Source: Linepithema humile (Eukaryota > Arthropoda > Insecta > Hymenoptera > Formicidae). From it: a DNA stretch of 64,000 bases. Shown here piece by piece: positions 1-10,796 of the stretch. The notes under the pieces were generated by a model. It did not search any database. It worked only from the letters and a program-made list of their open reading frames with translations, and had not been told where the DNA came from. The position numbers and the translations under genes were made by a program. The stretch lies in assembly GCF_040581485.1 (NCBI RefSeq), contig NC_090131.1:14527501-14591500 (forward strand). Reading direction: 5' to 3'. Numbering within the stretch: the stretch's first letter is position 1; each line of letters starts with the position of its first letter.

Positions 1-1621
1 TTTTTAAGATTATTGATTGAAAAATTGACATTGAGTATACTAACAGAACAGAATTTGTAATGTGTTATTTCAATTTTGTAATATAAATACATATACAAAT
101 AATTAAATATTTAATTTTTTAAATAAAATAATTATCAAATAATTACCACTAAATTTACTTATATAAAGATTCTGTTCTATTAGATCTTTTGTTAATCTTT
201 AATCCAAATTTCATAAAAATCCATTGAAATTTGTCATATAAAATACATTCTCTTCCTAGAGTATATTTTTCATGCATTTAATCAATATAAAAATGTTTGT
301 TTAGATACTTAAGTCTAAGTTTTTAAATTAAAATCACTTTTTATATGCAATATGATAAAAAATATTATAAATAAAATAAAATAGTATGATAAATATGATA
401 AACATAAAATAGAAAATTTAAACATTTTTTAATTCCATGCAACTAAATTTTCACTTTAATGATACAGTCTTTTTAGAAACAAAGATTGATTATTTTAAAA
501 TATGACTCTTTCATTTGGCTCCATTTATAAAATATGTTGCTATAATAAAGTTTGAATAAATATTTCTTATTGTTATTTGTTTTACATTGTTCAAGTAACA
601 CATGTAACAAAAAATTTAATGAAACAGTCTAAATTTTTTAATAATCTGTATTTAATTTTAACACTATTATTACTTTAAGATTCAATGTTTCTTTTGAAAT
701 ATTTATGAATATAATTTAGAAGATACAAAATCTTTAACAATAACATATTTTAACTAATAATGGGCTCTTTTTATAAAATAATTTTAATTACAGAGCAGTA
801 TATTAAGAGTTAAAAGCTAGAACTCAAATACATTAATGTTTTATTTTAATTTTTATTAATTAATTTATATTAATTAATTTGTATTTGCAAGTAATTTTAA
901 TTTTTATTAATTAATTTGTATTAATTTGTTAAATTGAGCACCAAGATCTAGCTTAGACTCTTAATACACTACTTCATAATTTAAATTACTAAACTTTTAA
1001 TCAATATATACACAAGTAAAAAGAGTAAGAGAATCAATCTTTCAAATATCTTTTCTAAAAATTACTCACTATTTTCGACTGAAGCAAAATTGAAATACAA
1101 ATTTTTTTGCTACTTTATTCATTTATTCTCCTCATTGTAATTTCAATTTTTTCATCGACAATAATTGAATGTTGTCTAATATTTTAAATATTTTCGTAGA
1201 TTCTACCAATTACTTTTAATTTGTAATCAATTAATCCAAAAACATAATATAGAGCAAAATAAATAAAATATTTCAACTAAATATTATTTCATAACATTTA
1301 ATGCAATTTAATATAATTTAATAAAAAGAATTAATAGTGCAAAAATACTGTCGTAGTGAAAGTTTATAGAAAATTTTTTTGAATGTGAATTATAATGTAC
1401 AATATATTTATACTTACCGCATCGCAGTAAAACTTTTTTCGAGAAATGATATCAAAAAACGACAATGCTAAATTTATATCTATTATATAGTATATTATAC
1501 ATATATAGTAGTAAATAAACTGTGATACACTGCCAATTTTAAATCTGAAATTATTTAAAATAAATGCACAATTAACATATAAAATATTATTTAATAATCA
1601 ATCCTACGGAAAATATGTGAT
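1..1621. other. AT-rich intergenic DNA, no gene seen
   Basis: Very AT-rich sequence with frequent stops in all frames. A weak inverted repeat around 795-975 pairs two arms containing AGTATTAAGAG-like and CTAGCTTAGACTC-like sequence. I see no coding exon, splice-consistent ORF or RNA gene. Confidence 0.7.
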
Positions 1622-1624
1622 TTA

Positions 1625-1783
1625 GGCCGGTATTCATAGTCCGTTCTTATATTTAAGATTGTCTTAAGCACGGACTTATATTCGCTCTCTTCGTCACACA
1701 TAGATTGTGTCTGACAAAGAGAGCGAATATAAGTTCGTGCTTAAGACGATCTTGAATATAAGAACGGACTATGAATACCGCCC
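1625..1783. mobile_element. Foldback MITE, TTA target duplication
   Basis: A 159-bp near-perfect palindrome. Its arms begin GGCCGGTATTCATAGTCCG and end with the complement, around a loop near 1700. It is flanked by TTA on both sides (1622-1624 and 1784-1786), the TWA-type duplication of PIF/Harbinger and ISL2EU elements. It has no coding capacity. Confidence 0.85.
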
Positions 1784-2060
1784 TTACTTACATTATTCGC
1801 ACTGATTATTCTTAGAGTTAGAGGTTATTGTGCGTCTTGCGACGTAGTAGTGTACTGCCGAGTCAGACTTTGTTATTCTTCTTTCTTCTAATGATATCTG
1901 CTCTCAAAATGAGAGTCCTCAACATTTCACGTATTAAATACACATAGAAGACACAATTGTGCCGAAATTGTTAAAATGTTGTATAATAAAGAATAGCGAG
2001 AAACGGATTACGCACGTGCACGCACGCGAGACCGGAAGAAACAATGCTGCCAACGATCTG

Positions 2061-2256
2061 GGCTGCGGGCGGCAACGCGCACATCATGCCGCCCGCAGCC
2101 AATAACGCGCTCTTTTTAGTCCAAATGTAAAAATTAATATCTTGCTTATTATTGCTCAAATCGCAAAACTATAAAGGATTTTTCTACTCGGTTTAACCCA
2201 CTCTACCTGTATAAGAAAGGTGTTTCATCATGTCGGGGACACTCTGTATATATGTA
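2061..2256. mobile_element. Degenerate Tc1-type MITE arm with GC hairpin
   Basis: The right part (2139-2256) resembles the right arms of the elements ending at about 15150 and 43995: a run of AATCGCAAAACTATAAAGGA, a TACTCGGTTTAACCC-type stretch, then GGGGACACTCTGTATAT. A GC-rich 12-bp stem (2061-2072 with 2089-2100, GGCTGCGGGCGG) lies beside it. The left end is not resolved. Confidence 0.45.
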
Positions 2257-2274
2257 TAGATATTTTTTTTTTAT

Positions 2275-2276
<2 letters not shown>

Positions 2277-2322
<46 letters not shown>

Positions 2323-2340
2323 ATATATATATATATATAT
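2277..2340. repeat. (TA)n microsatellite
   Basis: Simple TA dinucleotide run with one CC interruption near 2321. Confidence 0.95.
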
Positions 2341-2513
2341 TTAAATAAATATCCATTAAGGTCCGCGCGCTTATAATGCATTTACTACGGTACATGAAGG
2401 GCAACTCGGCCCATTTAACAGCATTGAGAGAAGATGTAAATTACGTCTTGCGTTTCCGTGAGACACTAAGTTTCATCCATATATTCCCAGTATTACAATC
2501 ACTGAGCGGCTAA

Positions 2514-2610
2514 GGCTGTGTCCGAAATTGACTGCCGGTATTGAAAATCTGTAATATACGTAACGTGAAATATAGATTTTTAGTACTGGCAGTAATTTTG
2601 GAATGCAGCC
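2514..2610. mobile_element. 97-bp foldback MITE, TAA target duplication
   Basis: Imperfect hairpin with ends GGCTGTGTCCGAAATT and GGAATGCAGCC. Perfect TAA duplications flank it at 2511-2513 and 2611-2613. The end type and TSD fit a PIF/ISL2EU-derived MITE. Confidence 0.8.
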
Positions 2611-2613
2611 TAA

Positions 2614-3214
2614 ATAGTATCGAATGTGATTAGTTTTTCAAATTATTATTAAATTTGAATTATTATTAAATTATTATTAAATTTAAAGATAAAAATATTA
2701 ATCATTATTTATGGCAATACTCCTTAGTGAGAAATACAAATCGAAAAAATGTCTATTAAATATCTATTATGTCTATTAAACGTTTTTCCATTCACTCAAC
2801 GGAAATGTGAAATAAATATTTTACGAAAACGATTTCCAACAGATTGTAATAATTTTTATGACAATAAATGTGCTACAGCATTTCCGCTTGTTTGCGCAGG
2901 CAATCGTTGTCTGCATAATGCCTTTAGTTTGACCTAAACGAAATTATTATTGTCTCGATAATAGCAATATGATGACAACTGAAGAGAAACTTGTGTCAAG
3001 CAATCATTTTCCTTTTTGTACCAAAGACGCTTTTGCTATCTGGGATTATAAATGTTAAATATCTAGCGCTATAATTTGCAATATATGTAATTTATAGCGC
3101 CTTTCTAATTTACTTTTCAATTTTTATTACGCAATTTCCAGTGCTATCAATATTTTACAAAATAAAAGTATTTTTTCGATAAAAACTCAAAGTATTTCTA
3201 TATTAAAGGAGCGA
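2614..3214. other. AT-rich spacer, nothing recognised
   Basis: AT-rich sequence between two elements. A 62-codon open frame at 2749-2937 has no recognisable domain and no supporting signals. Confidence 0.6.
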
Positions 3215-4114
3215 GAGAGAAAACACTAAAGCGTGCGAGAAAGACAGCTACTGTTAGCCGATGAGATCATCATTGCCCCTCTTGCCGCTCACCCCGCTCA
3301 GCATGTGCCCCTCTTGCCGCGCGTCCCTCTTTGCGCGTGAGGTAACCTTCTCTCTATAGATCTTGGAGAATACCTACATCCTCAGAGTAAAAAGAAACAG
3401 AAGGGAGCGTTTGGTCTTAAAAGTGCGGACGGAAGTGACTATATAAAGTGGTCGCTCAAGATGGCCGCTCAAGGGCGCCAATATTGAATGACTTGTTATG
3501 TTTAATTAGGAAATAAAGTACAATTAAAAAAAAATAACTATAATATGCAACAATAATACCAAATTTTAATGGCGTTTTTCATTGGGATTGCACTCGTGCA
3601 GTATTTTCATAAGAGCAATGTTAAAATCTATAAATCTACCTTTTCGTGCAAATTTTAACATCTCTTTTATAGAAACACTGCACGAGTGCAATCCCAATGA
3701 AAAACGCCATAAGAATCAAGATTGTACAATAAATCAAATTCTGTTATATCACATTATACTACTTTATTGTCCTTTAAACAGTATCAGTTTCGTATAAAAG
3801 TTTCTTATTCTATCACTTACGCTTATGGTATTACATGCATACTTATCCATGCATTTCTTAGATCCGGATTTTTCGGAAACCTGTTTGTGAGTGAAAATTA
3901 TTTAGTAATTATTGTGAATCTACAATTTCACAATACTATACATATAATCATAACCTCCAAAATAAAAATCTCATTATTGTTGATAATACTAACCGATAAA
4001 ACATTATTCCATAATTTCGAGCTGCTGCTGTTATGCCACAAGCTCTACAGTATACCATTTTGATCATGTTTATTTCCATACACTGTTGACATACTGTTGC
4101 ATAGAAGACTATAA
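3215..4114 (-). mobile_element. Partial THAP-bearing DNA transposon, copy 1
   Basis: The left part matches 35,925-36,046 (GATGAGATCATCAT block). From 3382 the CAGAGTAAAAAGAAACAG sequence matches the terminus of the mini-element at 36,047-36,766. On the minus strand near 4,071 lies a short exon beginning MVYCRACGITAAARN, a THAP zinc-finger start with C-x2-C. A second exon near 3,870 carries FRKNPDL-type sequence that matches the intact exon at 36,439. A hairpin with arms near 3569-3630 and 3640-3710 is specific to this copy. The PIF/Harbinger TIR starts immediately after it, so the right end is missing. Probably inactive. Confidence 0.6.
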
Positions 4115-4225
4115 GGGTGAAGTCCCATGAAGCCAGCGTACGGCGTACCGGCGTACGGCGTAAAGGAACTAGGCCAATCACAGGCTTTACGCCCGTTTTC
4201 GTTACGCCAGCACGGATCACGCTGG
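4115..4225 (+). repeat. Left TIR of PIF/Harbinger element
   Basis: Begins GGGTGAAGTCCCATGAAGCC and includes CAGCGTACGGCGTACC and CCAATCACAGGCTTTACGCC. It is the inverted counterpart of 16130-16215. Confidence 0.85.
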
Positions 4226-4306
4226 TTTGTACACGGCGTTCGGCGTTCTATCGTTTACGCTACACATACACATAGTTGAGAACAGTTGAGAAGGAAGAGT
4301 TGAGTC

Positions 4307-4797
4307 TGTAAGCAATGATGTGCAGCGCCGCCGATTGAGCGTCACTGTACCCCCTTTTCCGCGGTCCTCGCGACCACGCGCGAGTTATCTAATGCGCTGC
4401 GTCTAGCGACCTAGGCGTAGGAATATCCTTAATAAGAGCCAATCAGGATTAGCTGCAGGATGCAATAGGCGATCCTTGAGCGTGTCACGGCATGTGTGCC
4501 GGGCAATTGCCGTTTGAGCAGTTCGTGTGACAACACGTCCGTCGTGTTTTTCGGTAATCAGTACCACGATGTATGTACGCGAGTGTTAATGATATTAATA
4601 AATATCGTTATTGTATTATTGTGTTTGCACCTAATATACCGTCCTGCCTTTTGATCCTGACAGATCCTCGATAAGTAACTTCGAGTGGACATTTATGTGA
4701 TTAATATATAGATATATATATATATATATTAATATATATATTAATATATATATATATATATAAATATATATATATATATTTATAAATATATATATAT

Positions 4798-4851
<54 letters not shown>

Positions 4852-5044
4852 TATATATATATATATATTTATAAATACTCTATATATTAATATATTAATA
4901 TATAGAGTCGGAACACGCCGACTCGATATGCCTTGACACTCGTGCAACTTCATATGTCAAGGCATTTGTGTGACCTGGTGTACGTGCCGTAACCATCGGT
5001 GGTGCATCGTACGTATCGCGTAATTACCTAACGTAACGCTTACA
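4307..5044 (+). repeat. 5' LTR (738 bp, with AT-rich block)
   Basis: Matches the 3' LTR from TGTAAGCAATGATG to CGTAACGCTTACA with a few substitutions and a 5-bp length difference near 4460. In the middle (about 4701-4972) it carries ~270 bp of TA-rich repeat plus a short hairpin-forming stretch, where the 3' LTR has only ~45 bp of unrelated sequence. Confidence 0.9.
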
Positions 5045-5313
5045 GCGGGTACGTTAATATCTCAGAAGTGGGATAAGATTGATAATTGTTATTATTAAAC
5101 CTCCCGTCTTCTTAGTTCGTTTATCGGAATATCCTGTCATTCCTATCCAGGATTATTTTCCGTTTGTCCTGCAAACACAATATTTGTGCGCGTTACACGT
5201 GGTCGTGTGAACATCGCCATTTCGTGATACGTCGCGTTCGTAGTGCTGAGTCGCCATTTCGTGTGAGTGACTTATTCGCCTCTGTAGTAAACGCTTGTGA
5301 TTAGTAATTGACG

Positions 5314-8300
5314 ATGGATCGTCATTACTTGGACAGACTCTCGTTCGAAGAGCTTTGTGCTGAGGCTTTTTGCCTTCAGATATTACCGCGTGATAATTCG
5401 CGTTCGAGTCTCATTGACCAAATCATGTCATATTACGAACGACACGGGTCGTCTCAGGACAATGAACAATTAAATGAAAGTGCGGTTTCTACGGACAGTG
5501 TCTCGCCACCGCAAAATACCGATTCGCTTCATCCACCGCCGTCATTGGCTGGTCCGTTTCCGCGAAGTGATATTACGGTTAGTGCGGGTAGTGCCGCTTT
5601 AACGACGCAAAATCCTCGTGCCGAAACATCCGTTGCCGGGCCGAGTGACTCAGCCGCGCCGTCACAAAGTGAATTGTCGCGTTTGTGCGCAATGATGCAA
5701 CAAATGTTAGTTGCGATTAGTGCAATTCCGCAAGCCTCATCAAGGCTCGTTAATACGCCGGTTTTTCCGCCGGTCGTTCCGCCGGTTGTTCCGCCGATTA
5801 TTTCGCAAGTCTCACCAAGGCCCGTTAACCCGCCGGTTTCACCGTACGGTTTTGATCAAAACATTGATCCTACGAGTGGACAAAATCGTTTCGTGAGTGC
5901 TATTCCGAACTTTAACACCTCTGGCCTGTCAAGAGGTGGTTCTATTCTTTCAACGGCATCAGCCGCTCAAGCAGTCAATTTGTTGGCGTCGCAAATTCCC
6001 AGTTTCAGTGGATCGGAAGAAGAAAACGTGGAACTGTGGTTGAAAAAAGTAGAACGCATCGCGCGAATACATGGAGTATCTGATGACGTCACTTTGCTAG
6101 CTGCTTCTAGCAAGCTGACAAAATCCGCGCGTAAATGGTTCGATTTGGACGCTGGAACAATTAACGACTCATGGTCATCGCTCAAACAAGCAGTAACGAA
6201 TAGATTTCGTCGTCGTGTCCCGTTCTTTGTGACCATGCAGAAAGTCGAAGCGCGTAAGTGGAACTTCGCGAAAGAGACATTTCAAGATTATGCTCTTCAT
6301 AAAATAGAGCTTATGCAGAATCTCGATCCGCCTGACTGTGATGTGATTAACGCTTTGATTAGTGGAATTGGTAGTACATCATTAAAAGCAACTGCCATTT
6401 CATTAAGAGCTAAGTCAGTTGATGAATTTTTGCAAAACATGTACGACATCACGGTTATGTGTGACGTGAACAGAAAACAGTCACCGCCTTTCAAAAGGAA
6501 AGTAAAAGACTCAAATGACACTTCGGTAAAGAATAGTGACACTTCTGCAAGGAACAGTGACTCTTCAAAAGTGCACAAAGACATAATTTGCAATTATTGC
6601 AAAATTAAAGGACACATACGTGCTGATTGCTACAAGCTCAAAAGAAAAGAGCAGCAGTCTTCTACATCACCGATTTCTGACGTTGACGCAGCAGCCGAAC
6701 CAGTCGTCAAACCAACACCCGTTGCAGTCTCTTGTGCAGAGGATCGACAGCTTTCAAAGGACGCTTCCTCTTCCTCAACGGTAGCTTGTGTGGTTCAACA
6801 AAAAAAGTTGGAGATATCTGATCCTCCTCTTGTAAAGATTATTTCGTTGAATAATATTGCGTGCAATTTATTAGCGTTCGTAGATTCTGGTAGTCCAGTC
6901 TCTTTTATAAGTCCTCGCTTGTATCAAAAATATTTTAACCAAAATACTTTGATCAACAATAATTCAGATACGTGGATTGGCCTAAATGGTCTTCCTATTG
7001 AAACAACTGGTTTTGTAAATTCCTTTGTTTGTTTTGAGAAATTACCAGATTTCAACGGACAAATTCAGTTAAATGTCTTACATAATAATGTCTTCAATGC
7101 TGAATTTATAGTAGGTCGTGACTTTCTTAATAAACACGACATTAGCATCCTTATTTTGCCTTCTGCAAAAACCGCGGAAAATAACTTAAAGTTTTTCCGT
7201 CAAATAGCTTTCGCTAATTCTTTTATTGAGCAGCCGTTAAAAAACGACTTTGAATCTATTGAATTAAAAACAGATTTTGATGATCAAATAAAAGCTAAAT
7301 TGTTAACTGTATTGACTGAGGTTGATGATTCTCAGGTCACGCCAATAAAAGACAATTACTCGGTTAAAGTAAGCTTGAAAGATCACGCAACATATGCGTT
7401 TGCGCCAAGACGTTTCGCGTTTAATGAGCGTTTAGAGATGCGTAAACTAATCGATGATTTGTTAACCCGAGATATTGTTAAGTATAGTTCATCACCGTAT
7501 TGTGCGCGGGTTGTTCCGGTGCGAAAGAAGAACGGTTCTCTTCGTCTCTGCGTTGACCTGCGGCCTTTGAACGATCGGGTAGAGAAACAAAAATATCCGT
7601 TCCCTCAAATAGAGGATTGTCTCTCACGGTTATCGGATCGAACGGTTTTCTCCTTACTCGACCTTAAAGATGGTTTCCATCAAATAGACGTCCATCCAGA
7701 TCATACAAAGTATTTTTCGTTCGCGACGCCTGATGGACAATACGAATTTAAAAAACTTCCGTTTGGATATTGTGAAGCTCCCGCGGAATTTCAAAAACGT
7801 ATAGTACACGTTTTACAACCCTTTATTCGAAAGGACGAAGTCATCGTCTATATTGACGATATATTAATACCTTCCAAAACAGTGGAAGAGAATCTCAAGA
7901 CTCTCAAAGAAGTACTTTTGATTTTAAAACAATATTCTTTTCAGCTCAATTATGAGAAATGTTTTTTCTTAAGAACCACAATCGAATATTTAGGGTACAT
8001 TATTTCCCCAGATGGAATAACTTTAAGTCCTCGCCACACTGAGGCCATACGCAATTTTCCTCAGCCTCAAAAACTTGTAGAGGTTCAACGCTTCTTAGGC
8101 TTGACCAATTATTTCCGTAAGTTCATTAAAAATTACGCCGCCATAGCAAAGCCTTTGAATAATTTAACGAGGAAAGCTACTCAGTTTAATTTTGATAGTG
8201 ATTGTTGTCAATCCTTCGAGACTCTCAAAAAAGAACTTGTTTCGTTTCCGGTTCTTCGTCTTTACAATCCTGTTGCAGAAACTGAGCTGCACACGGATGC

Positions 8301-9888
8301 CAGTTCCATTGCTCTGGCTGGAATCTTATTTCAAAAGCAAAGTCAAGGTAAATGGGCCCCGGTCGCCTATTACAGTCAAACAACTAACCAAGCTGAGTCA
8401 AAGTATCACAGCTTTGAGCTGGAGATGCTAGCCGTATTGAAATCAATCGAAAGGTTTCATATATATCTTTACGGTTTGAATTTCACGGTCGTTACCAATT
8501 GTCATGCTCTTGTGTACGCCGTGAATAAGGCTCACTTAAATCCACGCATTGCGCGTTGGACATTACGTCTTCAAAATTATCGTTTCCAGGTTTCTCACCG
8601 AGCTGGCCATAAAATGTGCCACGTCGACGCCTTGAGTCGCGTTTCCAGTTACGTTGAGCATATGCCTCTCGAAAGAGAACTCGAGTTTAAACAACTTCAG
8701 GATCCTTACTTAAAGGAAATCGTACATAAACTGGAATTTGAAGACCACGATAAATTCGACTTAATTGATGGTCTCATCTTCAAAAAAGGACCAGACAAAC
8801 CTCGTTTTGTTGTCCCAGAATCTATGATTCAAAACATCATTCGGATTTATCACGATGAGCAAGCCCACTGTGGTTTTGATAAAACGGTTGAAGGAATTTC
8901 TTCGAATTACTGGTTTCCTTCCCTACGTAAAAAAGTCCGTGATCATCTAGATAATTGTCTAGATTGTCTGATTTCAAATTCATCGGTTCATTCCCGTGAA
9001 GGAGAAATTCAGCAAGTAGAATCTTCATCGTATCCAATGCAGATCATGCATTGTGATCATTTCGGTCCTCTTACCGAATCTGAAGGACATAAGCATATCT
9101 TGCTTTTAATCGATGCCTTCACTCGTTTCACTTGGCTGTTTTCAGTCAAATCAACAGGATCTATAGAAGTGATAAAAAATTTCACGAAAGTTTTTGATAT
9201 TTTTGGAAATTCTTCCTCAATTGTCTCGGATAGAGGAACGGCTTTCACTTCTCATGAATTCTCTGAGTTTACAGACTCTAAAAACATCTCACATCGCTTA
9301 GTAGCTGTTGCAGCTCCTTGGGCCAACGGTCTTGTAGAGCGAGTCAATAGATTCTTAAAATCATCGCTCAAAAAGGCTATCGATGATCCGACGTCATGGT
9401 CTTCCAAAATTGGAGCCATTCAATACGTCATTAATAACACCTATCACTCGTCACTAAAGTCAACCCCTTCTAAACTTCTTTTAGGGTATGATGCTCGGAA
9501 TCATTCCGATGCACATCTTGTGCGTGTTTTAAATCAGATCGCTAAAGTCGAGTTGGATTGTGACAAAGAGAGAGACGCTTGTCGTGAAATCGCTTATGAA
9601 GTCTCAAATAAGATCCGCAATTACAACAAAGTTTATTACGATAAACGTCATCGTAAACCCACTCAGTATAACGTCGGGGATTACGTTCTCATCCGCAATA
9701 CAATAATTAAATCCGGAGAGGACAAAAAATTTAAAACAAATTATAAAGAGCCGTACCAGGTTACAAAAGTTTTAAATAATAACCGTTACGTGATACAGGA
9801 CATCCCTGGTTTTAATATAACTCCTCGCCCTTATAACTCGATACTATCTCCCGATCGGATCAAGCCGTGGGTCAAACCAGTCATTTAG
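5314..9888 (+). CDS. Gag-Pol polyprotein of Ty3/gypsy element
   Basis: One uninterrupted frame of 1,524 residues from the ATG at 5314 (the frame is open slightly upstream from a TTG). In order: a Ser/Pro-rich Gag N-terminus, a capsid-like region around residues 230-390, and a CCHC zinc knuckle (C-x2-C-x4-H-x4-C) near 425. Then an aspartic protease with FVDSGSP near 523, reverse transcriptase with YIDD at about 846, and RNase H starting TDASS near 993. The integrase has an HHCC finger near 1180 and D, D, E residues in MHCDHFGPL, VSDRGTAF and NGLVERVNR. The order RT-RNaseH-IN is that of Ty3/gypsy. There is no frameshift between gag and pol, no chromodomain and no env. The third conserved RNase H Asp is Asn (near residue 1062). 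Confidence 0.95.
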   Translation: MDRHYLDRLSFEELCAEAFCLQILPRDNSRSSLIDQIMSYYERHGSSQDNEQLNESAVSTDSVSPPQNTDSLHPPPSLAGPFPRSDITVSAGSAALTTQNPRAETSVAGPSDSAAPSQSELSRLCAMMQQMLVAISAIPQASSRLVNTPVFPPVVPPVVPPIISQVSPRPVNPPVSPYGFDQNIDPTSGQNRFVSAIPNFNTSGLSRGGSILSTASAAQAVNLLASQIPSFSGSEEENVELWLKKVERIARIHGVSDDVTLLAASSKLTKSARKWFDLDAGTINDSWSSLKQAVTNRFRRRVPFFVTMQKVEARKWNFAKETFQDYALHKIELMQNLDPPDCDVINALISGIGSTSLKATAISLRAKSVDEFLQNMYDITVMCDVNRKQSPPFKRKVKDSNDTSVKNSDTSARNSDSSKVHKDIICNYCKIKGHIRADCYKLKRKEQQSSTSPISDVDAAAEPVVKPTPVAVSCAEDRQLSKDASSSSTVACVVQQKKLEISDPPLVKIISLNNIACNLLAFVDSGSPVSFISPRLYQKYFNQNTLINNNSDTWIGLNGLPIETTGFVNSFVCFEKLPDFNGQIQLNVLHNNVFNAEFIVGRDFLNKHDISILILPSAKTAENNLKFFRQIAFANSFIEQPLKNDFESIELKTDFDDQIKAKLLTVLTEVDDSQVTPIKDNYSVKVSLKDHATYAFAPRRFAFNERLEMRKLIDDLLTRDIVKYSSSPYCARVVPVRKKNGSLRLCVDLRPLNDRVEKQKYPFPQIEDCLSRLSDRTVFSLLDLKDGFHQIDVHPDHTKYFSFATPDGQYEFKKLPFGYCEAPAEFQKRIVHVLQPFIRKDEVIVYIDDILIPSKTVEENLKTLKEVLLILKQYSFQLNYEKCFFLRTTIEYLGYIISPDGITLSPRHTEAIRNFPQPQKLVEVQRFLGLTNYFRKFIKNYAAIAKPLNNLTRKATQFNFDSDCCQSFETLKKELVSFPVLRLYNPVAETELHTDASSIALAGILFQKQSQGKWAPVAYYSQTTNQAESKYHSFELEMLAVLKSIERFHIYLYGLNFTVVTNCHALVYAVNKAHLNPRIARWTLRLQNYRFQVSHRAGHKMCHVDALSRVSSYVEHMPLERELEFKQLQDPYLKEIVHKLEFEDHDKFDLIDGLIFKKGPDKPRFVVPESMIQNIIRIYHDEQAHCGFDKTVEGISSNYWFPSLRKKVRDHLDNCLDCLISNSSVHSREGEIQQVESSSYPMQIMHCDHFGPLTESEGHKHILLLIDAFTRFTWLFSVKSTGSIEVIKNFTKVFDIFGNSSSIVSDRGTAFTSHEFSEFTDSKNISHRLVAVAAPWANGLVERVNRFLKSSLKKAIDDPTSWSSKIGAIQYVINNTYHSSLKSTPSKLLLGYDARNHSDAHLVRVLNQIAKVELDCDKERDACREIAYEVSNKIRNYNKVYYDKRHRKPTQYNVGDYVLIRNTIIKSGEDKKFKTNYKEPYQVTKVLNNNRYVIQDIPGFNITPRPYNSILSPDRIKPWVKPVI

Positions 9889-10238
9889 TTTGTAGTTTAA
9901 ATTTGTATTTGAATTAAGATTGCGTTTCTTTAGACCTAAGTTTAGCGTTTATACTTTTGTATTTAGGTTAAGTATATCAGCGTTTCTGCTAAAGCAGATA
10001 TTTCATATTTTATATTTGAGAATTCTCCTTTTGTTACTTACGTAATTTTGACTTCTGTTTTGAGTACACTATCGTGTCCTATCTTTATGCAGGTTTTGTT
10101 CTTCTATTTCTTATGATTTAAACTTTAAATGATTATTGATCAGTTCCAATTTCTTTTAAGTTCCTGCAATATGTTATTTTGTAAACCTTTTAGGGTCAGA
10201 ACACATTCGGGTCGAATGTAAATGCAGGCTGGCCGAAC
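9889..10238 (+). other. 3' untranslated part of the retrotransposon
   Basis: AT-rich sequence between the pol stop and the 3' LTR. No env-like frame and no obvious purine tract directly before the LTR. Confidence 0.7.
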
Positions 10239-10740
10239 TGTAAGCAATGATGTGCAGCGCCGCCGATTGAGCGTCACTGTACCCCCTTTTCCGCGGTCCT
10301 CGCGACCACGCGCGAGTTATCTAATGCGCTGCGTCTAGCGACCTAGGCGTAGGAATATCCTTAATAAGGGCCAATCAGGATTAGCTGATGCAATAGGCGA
10401 TTCTTGAGCGTGTCACGGCATGTGTGCCGGGCAATTGCCGTTTGAGCAGTTCGTGTGACAACACGTCCGTCGTGTTTTTCGGTAATCAGTACCACGATGT
10501 ATGTACGCGAGTGTTAATGATATTAATAAATATCGTTATTGTATTATTGTGTTTGCACCTAATATACCGTCCTGCCTTTTGATCCTGACAGATCCTTGAT
10601 AAGTAACTTCGAGTGGACATTTATGTGATTACCGGTATCGCCATTGCTATTGTAAGAATAGTGTCGGTCGTAGATGTACGTGCCGTAACCATCGGTGGTG
10701 CATCGTACGTATCGCGTAATTACCTAACGTAACGCTTACA
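10239..10740 (+). repeat. 3' LTR (502 bp)
   Basis: TGTAAGC...GCTTACA ends. Collinear with the 5' LTR except at 10627-10671, where the middle block differs completely. Confidence 0.92.
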
Positions 10741-10796
10741 AGTCCTAATAAGAAAATATTGTGAAAAAATTTATTTCAACATAAATTTCAACAAAA

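Larger units (their letters stand above)
4307..10740 (+). mobile_element. Ty3/gypsy LTR retrotransposon, complete
   Basis: Two LTRs with TGTAAGC...GCTTACA ends (4307-5044 and 10239-10740) bracket a single gag-pol frame. A 4-bp duplication AGTC flanks the element (4303-4306, 10741-10744), the size usual for Ty3/gypsy. The LTRs are nearly identical outside one replaced block, which points to recent insertion. It sits inside the PIF/Harbinger element, 53 bp upstream of the MADF gene start codon. No clear tRNA primer-binding site or polypurine tract was recognised, and no env frame follows pol. Confidence 0.93.

Noticed and set aside
1971..2159. 62-codon minus frame with GC-rich hairpin
   Set aside because: Lies in a degenerate MITE; the hairpin explains the local GC content.
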